Shown: piece by piece, positions 1 to 8,498 of the stretch
Position numbering within the stretch: the stretch's first letter is position 1
Layout: each line of letters begins with the position of its first letter
Assembly: GCF_037029465.1 (NCBI RefSeq)
Contig: NZ_JAYMEM010000026.1
Coordinates: forward strand, 186,001-250,000
Source of the DNA: Mesoflavibacter sp037029465
GTDB lineage: Bacteria > Bacteroidota > Bacteroidia > Flavobacteriales > Flavobacteriaceae
Direction: 5' to 3'
DNA length: 64,000 bases
Made by a program: the position numbers and the translations under genes
Notes under the pieces: generated by a model
What the model was told of the DNA's origin: nothing
Databases searched by the model: none
The model's input: the letters and a program-made list of their open reading frames with translations, nothing else

Positions 1-481
1 TTTAGAGTTTATTCATCATATTGAAAATGATGAAACCATTTGGGAAATAAGCAACACCATTACACCATATTCTAAATATTTAATCAAGCAATATCTAGAA
101 AATGCTTATAAAGATATTTATGAAGTCAAGCAATTGCGACTAGTAATTTGTAATTATGTAGATACTGCAATTGGCATGATTGATTTGTTTGATTTTGATA
201 TAAAAAACAAACGCGCAGGAATTGGTATATTGGTAAAATCTGAAACCGATAGACAAAAAGGATATGGTAAAGAAGCTTTAAAACTATTGATAAAATATAG
301 TTTTAAACACTTAGATTTACATCAATTATATTGTAATATTTCTGAAGAGAATGCAGCAAGTTTAAACCTATTTAAAAACCAAGGATTTGAAGAAATCGGT
401 TTAAAAAAAGACTGGAATTACCTTAACGGAAGCTATAAAAACGAATACTTACTTCAACTAATAAATACTAATGTACATTAA
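1..481 (+). CDS. GNAT family N-acetyltransferase, 5' end outside the window
   Basis: The reading frame is open from base 2 to the stop at 479-481, so about 160 codons are visible and the true start lies upstream. A TTG at 134 could be read as a start, but about 44 in-frame codons precede it and look like normal protein. The acetyl-CoA loop is visible as RQKGYGKEALKLL (about bases 250-290). It is followed by the family's closing segment ISEENAASLNLFKNQGFEE, typical of RimJ/RimL and SpeG-like acetyltransferases that transfer acetyl from acetyl-CoA to an amine. The substrate is unknown. The stop overlaps the mltG start by 11 bases, which suggests co-transcription. Confidence 0.85.
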   Translation, partial: LEFIHHIENDETIWEISNTITPYSKYLIKQYLENAYKDIYEVKQLRLVICNYVDTAIGMIDLFDFDIKNKRAGIGILVKSETDRQKGYGKEALKLLIKYSFKHLDLHQLYCNISEENAASLNLFKNQGFEEIGLKKDWNYLNGSYKNEYLLQLINTNVH

Positions 482-1514
482 AAAAATACTCTTAGCAATA
501 GCCTTAATTGGATTAGTTATAGCGGGTTATTTTGCCTATTTTGTATACAATGCAATGCTTAAGCCAAATACGGCATTTAATAATGAAACGGCATACATTT
601 ACGTGCCTACCAATGCAACTTATGCAGAAGTTAGAGAGCAATTAGAACCTTTGTTAAAAGACATTGATAGTTTTGATGCATTAGCGGTTCAAAAAAAATA
701 TACAACTAATATTAAAGCTGGACGATTTCCTGTAAAAAAAGGAATGAGTAATAATGATATTATCAATTCTATAAGAAGTAATAACTTACCAATAAAGCTG
801 AGTTTTAATAACCAAGAACGTATAGAGGATTTAGCTGGTCGTATAGCGCAACAAATAGAGCCTGATAGTTTGTCGTTATTAAAAGCAATGACAGATTCTA
901 CATTTTTAAAAGAAAAAAACTTTACTAAGCAAACCGTGATGAATATGTATGTTCCCAATACTTATGAGTTTTTTTGGAATACATCACCAGAGTTATTTAG
1001 AGATAAAATGTTGGGTGAATATTATCGTTTTTGGAATGATTCACGACAAGCAAAACGAAAAGCATTAAAATTATCTGTAAACGAAGTAATGACCATTGCA
1101 TCCATCGTTCAAAAAGAAACAGCTAAAGTAGACGAAAGACCACGAGTTGCAGGTGTTTATTTAAATAGAATAAGAAAAGGATGGCCTTTAGAAGCAGATC
1201 CAACTGTGATTTACGCTAAGAAACTTAAAGAAAACAATTTTGATCAAGTTATAAAACGTGTGCTTTACAAAGATTTAGAAATTGATTCAAAATACAATAC
1301 TTATAAATATCCTGGTATTCCACCAGGACCAATCACAATGCCAGACGTTTCTGCTATAGATGCTGTTTTAAATGCAGAGCAACATGACTATATGTTTTTT
1401 GTAGCAGATGTTAAAAATTTTGGCTATCATAAATTTGCTAAGACATTAGCGCAACATAATGCTAATAAGAGATTGTACACACAATGGATTAGCAGTCAAG
1501 GTATAAATAGATAG
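471..1514 (+). CDS. mltG: Endolytic murein transglycosylase MltG (YceG family)
   Basis: This inner-membrane lytic transglycosylase cuts nascent glycan strands and is thought to set their length. One N-terminal membrane segment (about residues 5-28) is followed by a periplasmic LysM-like region and the YceG catalytic domain. The signature ASIVQKET places the catalytic glutamate at E216, and the downstream EADPTVIYA and PGIPPGPI motifs are conserved in the family. The length of 347 aa is normal. The start is the ATG at 471 because the membrane segment begins directly after it. It overlaps the acetyltransferase upstream, and the DUF2279 gene starts 2 nt after its stop, so the three form one unit. 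Confidence 0.95.
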   Translation: MYIKKILLAIALIGLVIAGYFAYFVYNAMLKPNTAFNNETAYIYVPTNATYAEVREQLEPLLKDIDSFDALAVQKKYTTNIKAGRFPVKKGMSNNDIINSIRSNNLPIKLSFNNQERIEDLAGRIAQQIEPDSLSLLKAMTDSTFLKEKNFTKQTVMNMYVPNTYEFFWNTSPELFRDKMLGEYYRFWNDSRQAKRKALKLSVNEVMTIASIVQKETAKVDERPRVAGVYLNRIRKGWPLEADPTVIYAKKLKENNFDQVIKRVLYKDLEIDSKYNTYKYPGIPPGPITMPDVSAIDAVLNAEQHDYMFFVADVKNFGYHKFAKTLAQHNANKRLYTQWISSQGINR

Positions 1515-1516
1515 GC

Positions 1517-2419
1517 TTGTTTAGATATTTAATTTTTATAATTTTTTGTGTTAGTTCTGTATTTAGTCAAACAGAACAAAGCTCTTTTTTTAAGCCAAGC
1601 GACACATTAAATGTAAAAAGAAGAAACGCTGTTATACTAACCGAAAGCACTTTAGGAGGAATTACACTTCTTGGGTTAAATCAATTATGGTACGCAGATT
1701 ATGAACGTTCTAAATTTCATACCATAAATGATAATTCAGAATGGTTTCAAATGGATAAGTTAGGGCATACATTTACTGCTTATCATTTAGGAAGATTTGG
1801 AGCTCAAACATTAAATTGGGCAGGAGTAAGCAAGAAAAATCAGTTAATTTATGGCGGCTCACTAGGTTTTATGTTTTTAACTGGTGTTGAAGTTTTAGAT
1901 GGATTTTCTGAAGAATGGGGATTTTCTTGGGGAGATTTTGCAGCAAACGCAGCTGGTTCAGGATTATTTATTGGACAAGAATTACTTTGGGAAGAGCAGC
2001 GCATTAGTTTAAAATACTCTTTTAATAGAACACGTTTTGCCTCTCAAAACCCAAATAAGTTGGGTAGTGGTATGTTAGAAGAACTTCTTAAAGATTATAA
2101 TGGGCAAACGTATTGGTTAAGTGCTAATTTACATTCGTTTTTTAAAGAAAGTAAACTGCCTAAATGGTTAAATGTTGCTGTTGGTTACGGTGTTGATGGA
2201 TTGTTGTATGGCGAATCTAATTTACAACAACTCAATTTTCCTAATCAAAAAAGAAGTAGGCAATTTTATCTAAGTCTTGATGTAGATTTAACTAAAATTG
2301 AAACTAAATCTGAATTTTTAAAGCAAATTTTTAACGTATTTAACGTAGTTAAAGTACCATTTCCTACATTAGAAATTAACGGTAATGGTAAGCTAGTTGG
2401 GCACTTTGTCTACTTTTAA
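1517..2419 (+). CDS. DUF2279 family exported protein
   Basis: This 300-aa protein has a Sec signal peptide (MFRYLIFIIFCVSSVFSQ) starting from a TTG codon. No ATG lies before the signal peptide, so TTG is the likely start. The stretch around residues 75-95 (MDKLGHTFTAYHLGRFG) and the EEWGFSWGDFAANAAGSG motif match the YfiM-like DUF2279 family of predicted periplasmic proteins of unknown function. The second half is beta-rich and ends in aromatic residues (GHFVYF), as in proteins associated with the outer membrane. It lies 2 nt after mltG, so a role in envelope biology is a reasonable inference. Confidence 0.8.
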   Translation: MFRYLIFIIFCVSSVFSQTEQSSFFKPSDTLNVKRRNAVILTESTLGGITLLGLNQLWYADYERSKFHTINDNSEWFQMDKLGHTFTAYHLGRFGAQTLNWAGVSKKNQLIYGGSLGFMFLTGVEVLDGFSEEWGFSWGDFAANAAGSGLFIGQELLWEEQRISLKYSFNRTRFASQNPNKLGSGMLEELLKDYNGQTYWLSANLHSFFKESKLPKWLNVAVGYGVDGLLYGESNLQQLNFPNQKRSRQFYLSLDVDLTKIETKSEFLKQIFNVFNVVKVPFPTLEINGNGKLVGHFVYF

Positions 2420-2433
2420 CACTTCTTAACATG

Positions 2434-2469
2434 TTGATTTTCAGTATTAAATAATTTATTGTATATTTG
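2434..2469 (+). promoter_or_regulatory. Candidate promoter of the lysozyme-like gene
   Basis: The Bacteroidetes -10 consensus TAnnTTTG is matched by TATATTTG at 2462-2469, followed by C as in several other sites of this window. A TTG at 2434-2436 is a possible -33 element, but the 25-nt spacing is longer than usual. The implied leader is about 50 nt. Confidence 0.5.
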
Positions 2470-2525
2470 CACGCTGAAATTTTAATCGTATCTGCGTTTG
2501 TAGATTTGGTTATAAATCAAAAACA

Positions 2526-3176
2526 ATGAAAACAAATATTGGAAAGTTATTATCGCTAGTACTTACAATATCAATTTTATTAGCAGTTGTATTTTACAAC
2601 AATGATAACGACAATATCATCTTAAATGATGGGTCACAAACAATAGAAAGCACTGGTATTTCTCATGACATTGCTTTTTACGATGTAAAAGAACATTACA
2701 CACTGCACTTAGGAAAATCTTTTGCAGGTTTTAAAGAGGCATTAGGTTTTAAAGAATCTCAAAACAACTATTTTAGAGTTAACAAATTTGGGTATTTAGG
2801 CAAATACCAATTTGGAAAAAGTACCTTAAAATTAATAGGTATTTATGATTCAAATATGTTTTTGAAAACTCCAGAATTACAAGAAAAAGCATTTATTGCT
2901 AATGCACAACGTAATAAATGGGTGTTACGAAGAGATATTAAAAGATTTGTTGGAAAAAAGATGAATGGTGTAGTAATTACAGAGTCCGGTATTCTTGCTG
3001 CTGCACATTTAGCAGGACCAGGAAGTGTAAAAAAATATCTAAGAAGTTATGGTCAAAATGGGTTTTCTGATGCATTTGGTACTTCTATAAGATATTACAT
3101 GAAAAAGTTTTCTGGTTATGATACTTCATCTATCAAACCGTTAAAAAAAGTTAAAGTTAAGCATAGAAGAGCTTAA
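2526..3176 (+). CDS. Lysozyme-like / soluble lytic transglycosylase-fold protein
   Basis: The protein has 216 aa and one N-terminal hydrophobic segment (about residues 8-24), so it is exported or membrane-anchored. The segment GFKESQNNYFRVNKFGYLG around E77 resembles the Glu-Ser catalytic motif and following glycine turn of SLT-type transglycosylases. The later GILAAAHLAGPGSVKKYLRS resembles their AAYNAG-like motif. Homologues in Flavobacteria are often labelled peptidoglycan-binding or LysM proteins, although no LysM repeat is evident here. Peptidoglycan cleavage is inferred from the motifs. The gene is monocistronic, with its own -10 box upstream and a hairpin terminator downstream. The basic tail (KKVKVKHRRA) is unusual. 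Confidence 0.7.
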   Translation: MKTNIGKLLSLVLTISILLAVVFYNNDNDNIILNDGSQTIESTGISHDIAFYDVKEHYTLHLGKSFAGFKEALGFKESQNNYFRVNKFGYLGKYQFGKSTLKLIGIYDSNMFLKTPELQEKAFIANAQRNKWVLRRDIKRFVGKKMNGVVITESGILAAAHLAGPGSVKKYLRSYGQNGFSDAFGTSIRYYMKKFSGYDTSSIKPLKKVKVKHRRA

Positions 3177-3181
3177 CAATA

Positions 3182-3892
3182 TTATTCCTTATGAATTATA
3201 AATAGTGTTGGTCTTTTATGTAGGTCAACACTATTTTTTTTCCATTGTGTTGCAGTTTGTGTTTTGATAAATTCTGTATCCAAAGTAATATCACAAGCAA
3301 CACAAATTAAGCAATCATTACTTAATGTATTACAAAGATCTTCTAACATTTTATTGTTTCTATAAGGCGTTTCAATAAAAGATTGAGATTGATTATAGTC
3401 TTTGCTAATGCGTTCTAGTCTTTTTATTTCAGATTTTCTTTCATTTTTATCGATTGGTAAATAACCATTAAAAGCGAAAGATTGTCCGTTCATACCCGAA
3501 GCCATCATAGCGAGTAATATAGAAGAAGGACCAACTAACGGAATAACTTTTATATTATTTTGATGTGCTAATTTTACAATATCGGCACCAGGATCTGCAA
3601 TACCTGGGCAACCAGCATCTGATAATAGACCAATTGTTTTTCCTTCTAAACAAGGTTTTATAAAATTAGGTAAATCTTCAGGTTGTGTATGTTTATTTAA
3701 TTCGAAAAGCGTTAAACTAGGTTGCGATTTTTCAGGAGAAATACTTTTTATAAATTTTCTAGCTGCTTTTGAGTTTTCTACAATAAAAGTATCTAAACTA
3801 TCAATGATAGATTTTACTTGTGTTGGTAATACATCAAAAGGATTGTTTTCTCCTAATGTATTCGGAATTAAATAGAGTTTTCCTTTATTCAT
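3182..3892 (-). CDS. SAM-dependent methyltransferase, RsmI-like tetrapyrrole-methylase fold
   Basis: The 236-aa protein has the tetrapyrrole-methylase fold. The hallmarks are GLLSDAGCPGIADPGADIV (SAM-site glycines), VIPLVGPSSILLAMMASGMNGQSFAFNGYLP and SFIETPYRN. These match RsmI, which 2'-O-methylates C1402 of 16S rRNA. The N-terminus (GKLYLIPNTLGENNP) differs from canonical RsmI (LYVVATPIGNL), so this is the shorter Bacteroidetes paralogue whose substrate is not established. It is the third gene of a dnaA-phosphatase-methyltransferase operon, 18 nt after the phosphatase. Its 3' end contains the hairpin terminator of the opposing gene. Confidence 0.8.
   Translation of the reverse strand: MNKGKLYLIPNTLGENNPFDVLPTQVKSIIDSLDTFIVENSKAARKFIKSISPEKSQPSLTLFELNKHTQPEDLPNFIKPCLEGKTIGLLSDAGCPGIADPGADIVKLAHQNNIKVIPLVGPSSILLAMMASGMNGQSFAFNGYLPIDKNERKSEIKRLERISKDYNQSQSFIETPYRNNKMLEDLCNTLSNDCLICVACDITLDTEFIKTQTATQWKKNSVDLHKRPTLFIIHKE
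3200..3241 (+). terminator. Intrinsic terminator of the lysozyme-like gene
   Basis: A 10-bp perfect stem (AATAGTGTTG at 3201-3210 with CAACACTATT at 3226-3235) is followed by a run of eight T on +. It lies inside the 3' coding end of the convergent methyltransferase gene. Confidence 0.8.
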
Positions 3893-3910
3893 AATCCTAA
3901 AAATAACAAA

Positions 3911-4369
3911 TTATGATGATGTATTTATTCGTTTTGCGATAATTTCACAAGCATTATCTAGCATATTGTAAACATTTTCAAAACCTTTATCACCACCATA
4001 ATAAGGATCAGGTACATCTAAGTTTTTATCAGGAAAACTTTCATTTAAAATTAGTTTTACTTTTTCTTTTTGCTGATTGTTTTCTGCTAAAGCAATAATA
4101 TTTTGATAGTTTGAGTTATCCATTGCATAAATAATATCAAAGTCTTCAAAATCTTGTTTAGTAAATTTTCTTGCGCGTTGGTTAGTTATATTTAATCCAT
4201 TTTGTCTAGCAACTGCTATAGACCTTGGATCTGGTTTATTACCAACATGATAAGCAGCTGTTCCAGCAGATTCAACTGTAAAATTAGAATCTAATTTTGA
4301 TTTTAGAACAGCTTCAGCTAGAGGAGAACGACAAATGTTTCCTAAGCAAACCATTAAAATTTTAGTCAT
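3911..4369 (-). CDS. Low-molecular-weight protein-tyrosine phosphatase
   Basis: The 152-aa protein carries the family P-loop CLGNICRS (C8 nucleophile, R14) right after the N-terminus and the general-acid loop DPYYGG at D121. The length matches LMW-PTPs. These enzymes hydrolyse phosphotyrosine or act as arsenate-reductase-like phosphatases. In bacteria they often counter tyrosine kinases that control polysaccharide export, but no kinase or capsule genes are nearby, so the substrate is unknown. The gene follows dnaA after 12 nt and precedes the RsmI-like gene by 18 nt. Linkage of this trio is familiar in Flavobacteriaceae. Confidence 0.92.
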   Translation of the reverse strand: MTKILMVCLGNICRSPLAEAVLKSKLDSNFTVESAGTAAYHVGNKPDPRSIAVARQNGLNITNQRARKFTKQDFEDFDIIYAMDNSNYQNIIALAENNQQKEKVKLILNESFPDKNLDVPDPYYGGDKGFENVYNMLDNACEIIAKRINTSS

Positions 4370-4381
4370 GGTAATTGTAAA

Positions 4382-5809
4382 TTATACTGAAAGCTTTTTA
4401 GTTAAATCTTCTACGTATTTTCTAAACTGCTTGTCTGTAGAAGATAAGTTATCAACTGTTTTACAAGCGTGTAATACTGTAGCGTGATCGCGCTTTCCTA
4501 TTTGAGAACCAATACTTGCTAAAGAGGCTTTAGTAAACTTTTTAGCAAAGAACATAGCTAATTGTCTAGCTTGTACAATATGACGTTTTCTTGTTTTAGA
4601 TTGTAAAGTATCTACATCCATTTGGAAGTAATCTGATACAATTTTTTGTATATAATCTATTGATACTTCGCGTTTTGTATTCTTTACAAACTTTTCTACC
4701 ACTTGTTTAGCTAACTCGATATTCACTTCTTTTTTATTGAAAGAAGATTGAGCAATTAAAGAGATTATTGCGCCTTCAAGTTCTCTAATATTGGTTTTTA
4801 TATTTTTTGCGATATATTCTACAATATCGTCAGGCATTTCAACACCATCTCTGTATAATTTATTCTTTAAGATTGAAACTCTAGTTTCAAAATCTGGTGT
4901 TTGTAGCTCTGCAGATAATCCCCATTTAAAACGAGATAATAAACGTTGTTCAATATCTTGCATATCTACGGGCGCTTTGTCACTTGTTAAAATAACTTGC
5001 TTTCCGTTTTGATGCAAATGGTTAAATATATGGAAGAATACATCCTGCGTTCCCGATTTTCCTGATAAGAATTGTACATCATCAATGATTAACACATCTA
5101 CCAATTGGTAAAAATGTATAAAATCATTTCTGTTATTTTTCTTTACTGAGTCTATATATTGTTGTGTAAATTTTTCAGCAGAAATATAAAGAACAGTTTT
5201 TTCTGGATATTTGTCTTTGATATCTACACCAATAGCGTGCGCTAGGTGAGTTTTTCCTAAACCAACTCCACCAAAAACTAATAGTGGATTAAAAGATGTA
5301 CCACCTGGTTTAGCAGATACAGCTAATCCTGCACTTCTTGCTAAACGGTTAGAATCACCTTCTAAAAAGTTGTCAAAATTGTAATTAGGATTTAGTTGAG
5401 ATTCAATCTTTACATTTCTAATTCCCGGTATTACAAAAGGGTTTTTTAATTCAGGATTTTTATTGTTTAACGGAACATCAACATCTTGAGATTTTACAGC
5501 GCTTCTATTTGTACTTGGAATTTTTTCTGTAAAAGGTTGTTTGTTACCATAAGTGTTTTCCATTTTAATAATGTAAACCAACTTTGCTGTAGCACCAAGC
5601 TCTTTAGTAAGTGCTACTTTTAACAATTTAACGTAATGTTCTTCAAGCCACTCATAGAAAAATTTACTAGGTACCTGAATACTTAAAGCATTATCTGTAA
5701 GCTTAACTGCAACTATAGGTTCAAACCATGTTTTGTATGCTTGAGGTTGGATATTATCTTTTATAAATTGTAGACAGTTATTCCAGACCGATTGCGCAGT
5801 TACACTCAT
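4382..5809 (-). CDS. dnaA: Chromosomal replication initiator protein DnaA
   Basis: The protein has 475 aa with all four DnaA domains. An N-terminal helicase/DiaA-interaction domain (about 1-85) and a low-complexity linker (about 86-140) are followed by an AAA+ domain with Walker A GGVGLGKT at 180-187 and Walker B VDVLIIDDVQF near 237-247. The C-terminal helix-turn-helix carries the signature KRDHATVLHACKTV that reads the DnaA box. It binds oriC and opens the duplex. It heads a minus-strand operon. The upstream region 5810-5998 holds no cluster of DnaA boxes, so this need not be the origin. Confidence 0.98.
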   Translation of the reverse strand: MSVTAQSVWNNCLQFIKDNIQPQAYKTWFEPIVAVKLTDNALSIQVPSKFFYEWLEEHYVKLLKVALTKELGATAKLVYIIKMENTYGNKQPFTEKIPSTNRSAVKSQDVDVPLNNKNPELKNPFVIPGIRNVKIESQLNPNYNFDNFLEGDSNRLARSAGLAVSAKPGGTSFNPLLVFGGVGLGKTHLAHAIGVDIKDKYPEKTVLYISAEKFTQQYIDSVKKNNRNDFIHFYQLVDVLIIDDVQFLSGKSGTQDVFFHIFNHLHQNGKQVILTSDKAPVDMQDIEQRLLSRFKWGLSAELQTPDFETRVSILKNKLYRDGVEMPDDIVEYIAKNIKTNIRELEGAIISLIAQSSFNKKEVNIELAKQVVEKFVKNTKREVSIDYIQKIVSDYFQMDVDTLQSKTRKRHIVQARQLAMFFAKKFTKASLASIGSQIGKRDHATVLHACKTVDNLSSTDKQFRKYVEDLTKKLSV

Positions 5810-5998
5810 AATACTATTAAACGTTGTTTTATTGTTAGTTAAAAAAAGACCTTAAGAGTTAGGGAAAAAGTCTTTAGATTTACAGCTGGACAAATATGTG
5901 AACAAAATTCTAAAAAAAAAAATCAAATGGTATTGAATTTTTAGTTTTTTTTTCTCATGTTAAACCAGATTTCTAAACTACAAAAAAATATTGATTAA

Positions 5999-6403
5999 AT
6001 GGCAATAAAACCAGATGAAATTGAAATAAGAGTTAGATATGCAGAAACCGACCAAATGGGTGTTGTTCATCACGGTAATTACGCATTATATCTAGAAATG
6101 GCAAGAATTGAATGGCTTCGTAAGTTAGGAATTTCTTACAAAAGTATGGAAGAAGAAGGCATAGGTTTGCCTGTAGTTTCTTTATCAATAAATTTTAAAA
6201 AATCTGCGCTTTATGACGATGTTATTAAAGTAAAAACTCAACTTAAAAAACAACCTACTGCTTTGGTGCAATTTGAGTACGAATTAACCAATCAAAATGA
6301 CGAATTATTATGTACTGCAGAAGTCGTTTTGGCATTTATGGATATGAAAACAAAAAGACCAACACGTCCGCCAAAATATTTTTTAGAAGCATTAGAGAGT
6401 TAA
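5999..6403 (+). CDS. YbgC/FadM-family acyl-CoA thioesterase (hotdog fold)
   Basis: The 134-aa single hotdog domain carries the 4-hydroxybenzoyl-CoA thioesterase-type signature YAETDQMGVVHHGNYALYLE (D18, then the helix VVHHGNYA) followed by EMARIEWLRKLG. Enzymes of this family hydrolyse short- or medium-chain acyl-CoA or acyl-ACP. The specific substrate cannot be read from sequence. The stop overlaps the convergent yigZ stop by 4 bases. A second, divergent member of the fold lies near the right end of the window. Confidence 0.9.
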   Translation: MAIKPDEIEIRVRYAETDQMGVVHHGNYALYLEMARIEWLRKLGISYKSMEEEGIGLPVVSLSINFKKSALYDDVIKVKTQLKKQPTALVQFEYELTNQNDELLCTAEVVLAFMDMKTKRPTRPPKYFLEALES

Positions 6404-7017
6404 TCTTTTAATTCTTTAATATTCACTTCGTAAATACTTTCAAAAATTGAAGCTATTGTATTAGCTTCTTTTTTTCTTACAGAAATAGTAATTTGGCAAT
6501 CCAGCTCTAATTTTTGATTAGTAATATTTAGATTTTTCTCTTTAATAACACGCATGACTTTGTTCATGTTTTTATAATCAAACGTGATTAAAAAGTCTAT
6601 ATTTATGGTTTTGGTTACAATTTCACAAGCTTCTAAAGCCATTTGTGCTGTGGTTTTATAAGCATTTATTAAACCGCCAACACCTAATTTTACACCTCCA
6701 AAATAACGCACAATCACTATCAAAACATTAGTAACTTCAAAAGATTGAATTTGACCATAAATTGGCATTCCAGCACTATTATTAGGTTCTCCATCATCAT
6801 TAGCACGGTATAATAAATCAGGCTCTTCAAATCCGATTTGATAAGCGTAACACCAATGTCTGGCGCTATGATGCTGTTTTTTTAGATCTTCGATGTGCGC
6901 TTTAACTTCATCTTCATTTTTTACAGGAAATGCATACCCAAAAAACTTAGAGTTTTTGTCTTTAAAAAGTACTTCGTCATTAGGTTTTACAATGGTTTTG
7001 TAAGTGTCGTTTTCCAT
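6400..7017 (-). CDS. yigZ: YigZ family protein (IMPACT N-terminal domain)
   Basis: The 205-aa protein has the IMPACT/UPF0029 domain in the first 130 residues, with the hallmark DDGEPNNSAGMPIYGQI and the VIVRYFGGVKLGVGGL segment. A C-terminal ferredoxin-like DUF1949 region follows. The family is linked to translation regulation in eukaryotes (IMPACT), and the bacterial function is not settled. It ends a tight minus-strand run and lies 3 nt after the EamA transporter gene. Confidence 0.88.
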   Translation of the reverse strand: MENDTYKTIVKPNDEVLFKDKNSKFFGYAFPVKNEDEVKAHIEDLKKQHHSARHWCYAYQIGFEEPDLLYRANDDGEPNNSAGMPIYGQIQSFEVTNVLIVIVRYFGGVKLGVGGLINAYKTTAQMALEACEIVTKTINIDFLITFDYKNMNKVMRVIKEKNLNITNQKLELDCQITISVRKKEANTIASIFESIYEVNIKELKD

Positions 7018-7020
7018 AAA

Positions 7021-7884
7021 TTAAGCTAAAGTCACTAATATAATAGATATAATTGCAATGGCAATTCCTGTCCAGTTTTTTGTAGATAATTTCTCTTTAA
7101 AAAATAACAATCCTACTAAGGTTGAAAGCATTACAATAGCTACATTATTAACAGTGAAAATAGTCGAACTTTCAAAATTTTCGGCATCTAAAGCCTTTAA
7201 TAACATGTAAATAGAGTAGTAGTTTACTATACCTAAAATAAATCCAGAAAGGATCGCTTTTTTATCAAAAGTGAATTGTTTTTGTATCGCTTTCGCGGAA
7301 ATAAAGCCAACACCAATTAATCCAGCCATCATAAATATACATGCCGAAAATATTGGGATATCGCCATCAGGAATAAAATTAGTTTCGATATATTTTATGG
7401 ATGTATCAATAACGCCAGATCCAAAAAATAACAATAACGGAAGCCAAAGTCCTTTTAATGCAAAACCAGTTTCAGTGCGTTTTTTAACCGACGCTAAATA
7501 TACAGCAACCAATGCTAATAAGATACCTATTGCTTTTTGTAAACCTAAACTTTCATTATAAGCAAAAAGTCCAAATATTATGGGAATGATTACGCTCATT
7601 TTACTGGCAACAGACGCAACTGAAATTCCGTTACGCTGTGCAGTTAAAGCCATGACATTAAAAATTGAAATAAATAAAACACCTAAACCAATTGCGCCCA
7701 AAAACCATTTAGATTGTATAATGTCCTGAGTATGTATTGGCTGACTGTAACTAATAACACCAAAACTAAACGCAGTAAAGTAGTTAAAAACAATAGTTTG
7801 CAGCGTATTTGTTTTATACTTTCCTACTAAAGTAAAAATGATAAATATTAATGTTGAAGCTAATATGCTAAGCAGTAAATACAT
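7021..7884 (-). CDS. EamA/DMT-superfamily transporter
   Basis: The 287-aa polytopic membrane protein has about ten hydrophobic helices in two homologous halves (EamA repeats; the second starts around residue 145). The pattern is typical of the drug/metabolite transporter superfamily, inner-membrane exporters or permeases of small metabolites. The substrate is unknown. It shares one base with the preceding HAD gene, so the two are probably translationally coupled. Part of its coding sequence (7287-7301) is an exact copy of a 15-bp element found twice elsewhere in the window, placed so that it encodes SAKA. Confidence 0.85.
   Translation of the reverse strand: MYLLLSILASTLIFIIFTLVGKYKTNTLQTIVFNYFTAFSFGVISYSQPIHTQDIIQSKWFLGAIGLGVLFISIFNVMALTAQRNGISVASVASKMSVIIPIIFGLFAYNESLGLQKAIGILLALVAVYLASVKKRTETGFALKGLWLPLLLFFGSGVIDTSIKYIETNFIPDGDIPIFSACIFMMAGLIGVGFISAKAIQKQFTFDKKAILSGFILGIVNYYSIYMLLKALDAENFESSTIFTVNNVAIVMLSTLVGLLFFKEKLSTKNWTGIAIAIISIILVTLA
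7287..7301 (+). repeat. Exact 15-bp element, copy 1 (inside EamA gene)
   Basis: The 15-mer TCGCTTTCGCGGAAA occurs here and at 55352-55366 and 60305-60319. The 17-mer TTTCGCTTTCGCGGAAA is shared by the two intergenic copies. In this copy the reverse strand encodes Ser-Ala-Lys-Ala with GCG codons, which are otherwise uncommon in the gene. Confidence 0.8.
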
Positions 7885-8495
7885 TAAAACAACTCCTTTT
7901 TAATTGTAAAAATATCAACAATATCTTCGGTAGCTGGATTGTTATTCCAAACATTAATTCCTAATTGTTCTGCAGTTTGTGTATTTTCTAAAGTGTCATC
8001 AATAAAAAGACATTCTTCTGCTTTCAAATTGTTTTCAGTCAATACAAAATTGAAAATATCTGCATTGGGTTTTCTTAAATTAATTTCGTGAGACAGATAA
8101 AATTGGTCAAAGCAATTTTTAAAGTCTTCATAAAACGATACATTCTTTTTAATGTAATCTATATGAAGCTCGTTAGTGTTACTTAACAATATTAATTGAT
8201 GATTGTTGTCTTTTGCTAATTGTTTGATAAATTGTAGTCTATGTTCTGGGAAATCACTTAAAATGAAATTCCATATAGATTTTAATTCGTCTTTAGATAA
8301 TTTAGGGAAGTTATCTGCGTAAAATTCTAAAAATTCATCTGTAGATATTAAACCTTGCTCATACAAAGCGTTTACAGATTGAAGTTCTTCATCTAAACTG
8401 TCAATTTCAAATTTTTCTAAAGCTAATTTTAAAGCGCCTTCTTTATCTAAATTGATAAATACGTCTCCAAAATCAAATATGATGGTTTTAATCAT
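7884..8495 (-). CDS. HAD family hydrolase (YihX-like, subfamily IA)
   Basis: The 203-aa protein has HAD motif I at the N-terminus (IIFDFGDVFINLDKE), motif II (LILLSNTNELH), motif III lysine (LRKPNADIF) and motif IV (CLFIDDTLENTQTAEQLG). The DFGDV form of motif I resembles YihX-type sugar-phosphate phosphatases (FDLGNVIVDID) more than the DxDGT type. It probably hydrolyses a small phosphorylated metabolite. It lies between ribD (3 nt) and the EamA gene (1-nt overlap). The neighbour ribD makes a role in dephosphorylating a riboflavin intermediate conceivable, but this is speculation. Confidence 0.88.
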   Translation of the reverse strand: MIKTIIFDFGDVFINLDKEGALKLALEKFEIDSLDEELQSVNALYEQGLISTDEFLEFYADNFPKLSKDELKSIWNFILSDFPEHRLQFIKQLAKDNNHQLILLSNTNELHIDYIKKNVSFYEDFKNCFDQFYLSHEINLRKPNADIFNFVLTENNLKAEECLFIDDTLENTQTAEQLGINVWNNNPATEDIVDIFTIKKELF

Positions 8496-8498
8496 TTA

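Noticed and set aside
134..481. TTG at 134 as the start of the acetyltransferase
   Set aside because: The frame continues upstream to the window edge with normal protein sequence, so the gene is truncated by the window.
5810..5998. Possible replication origin next to dnaA
   Set aside because: Only one weak DnaA-box-like sequence (TGTGAACAA at 5897-5905) is present. There is no cluster and no clear unwinding element beyond general AT richness.
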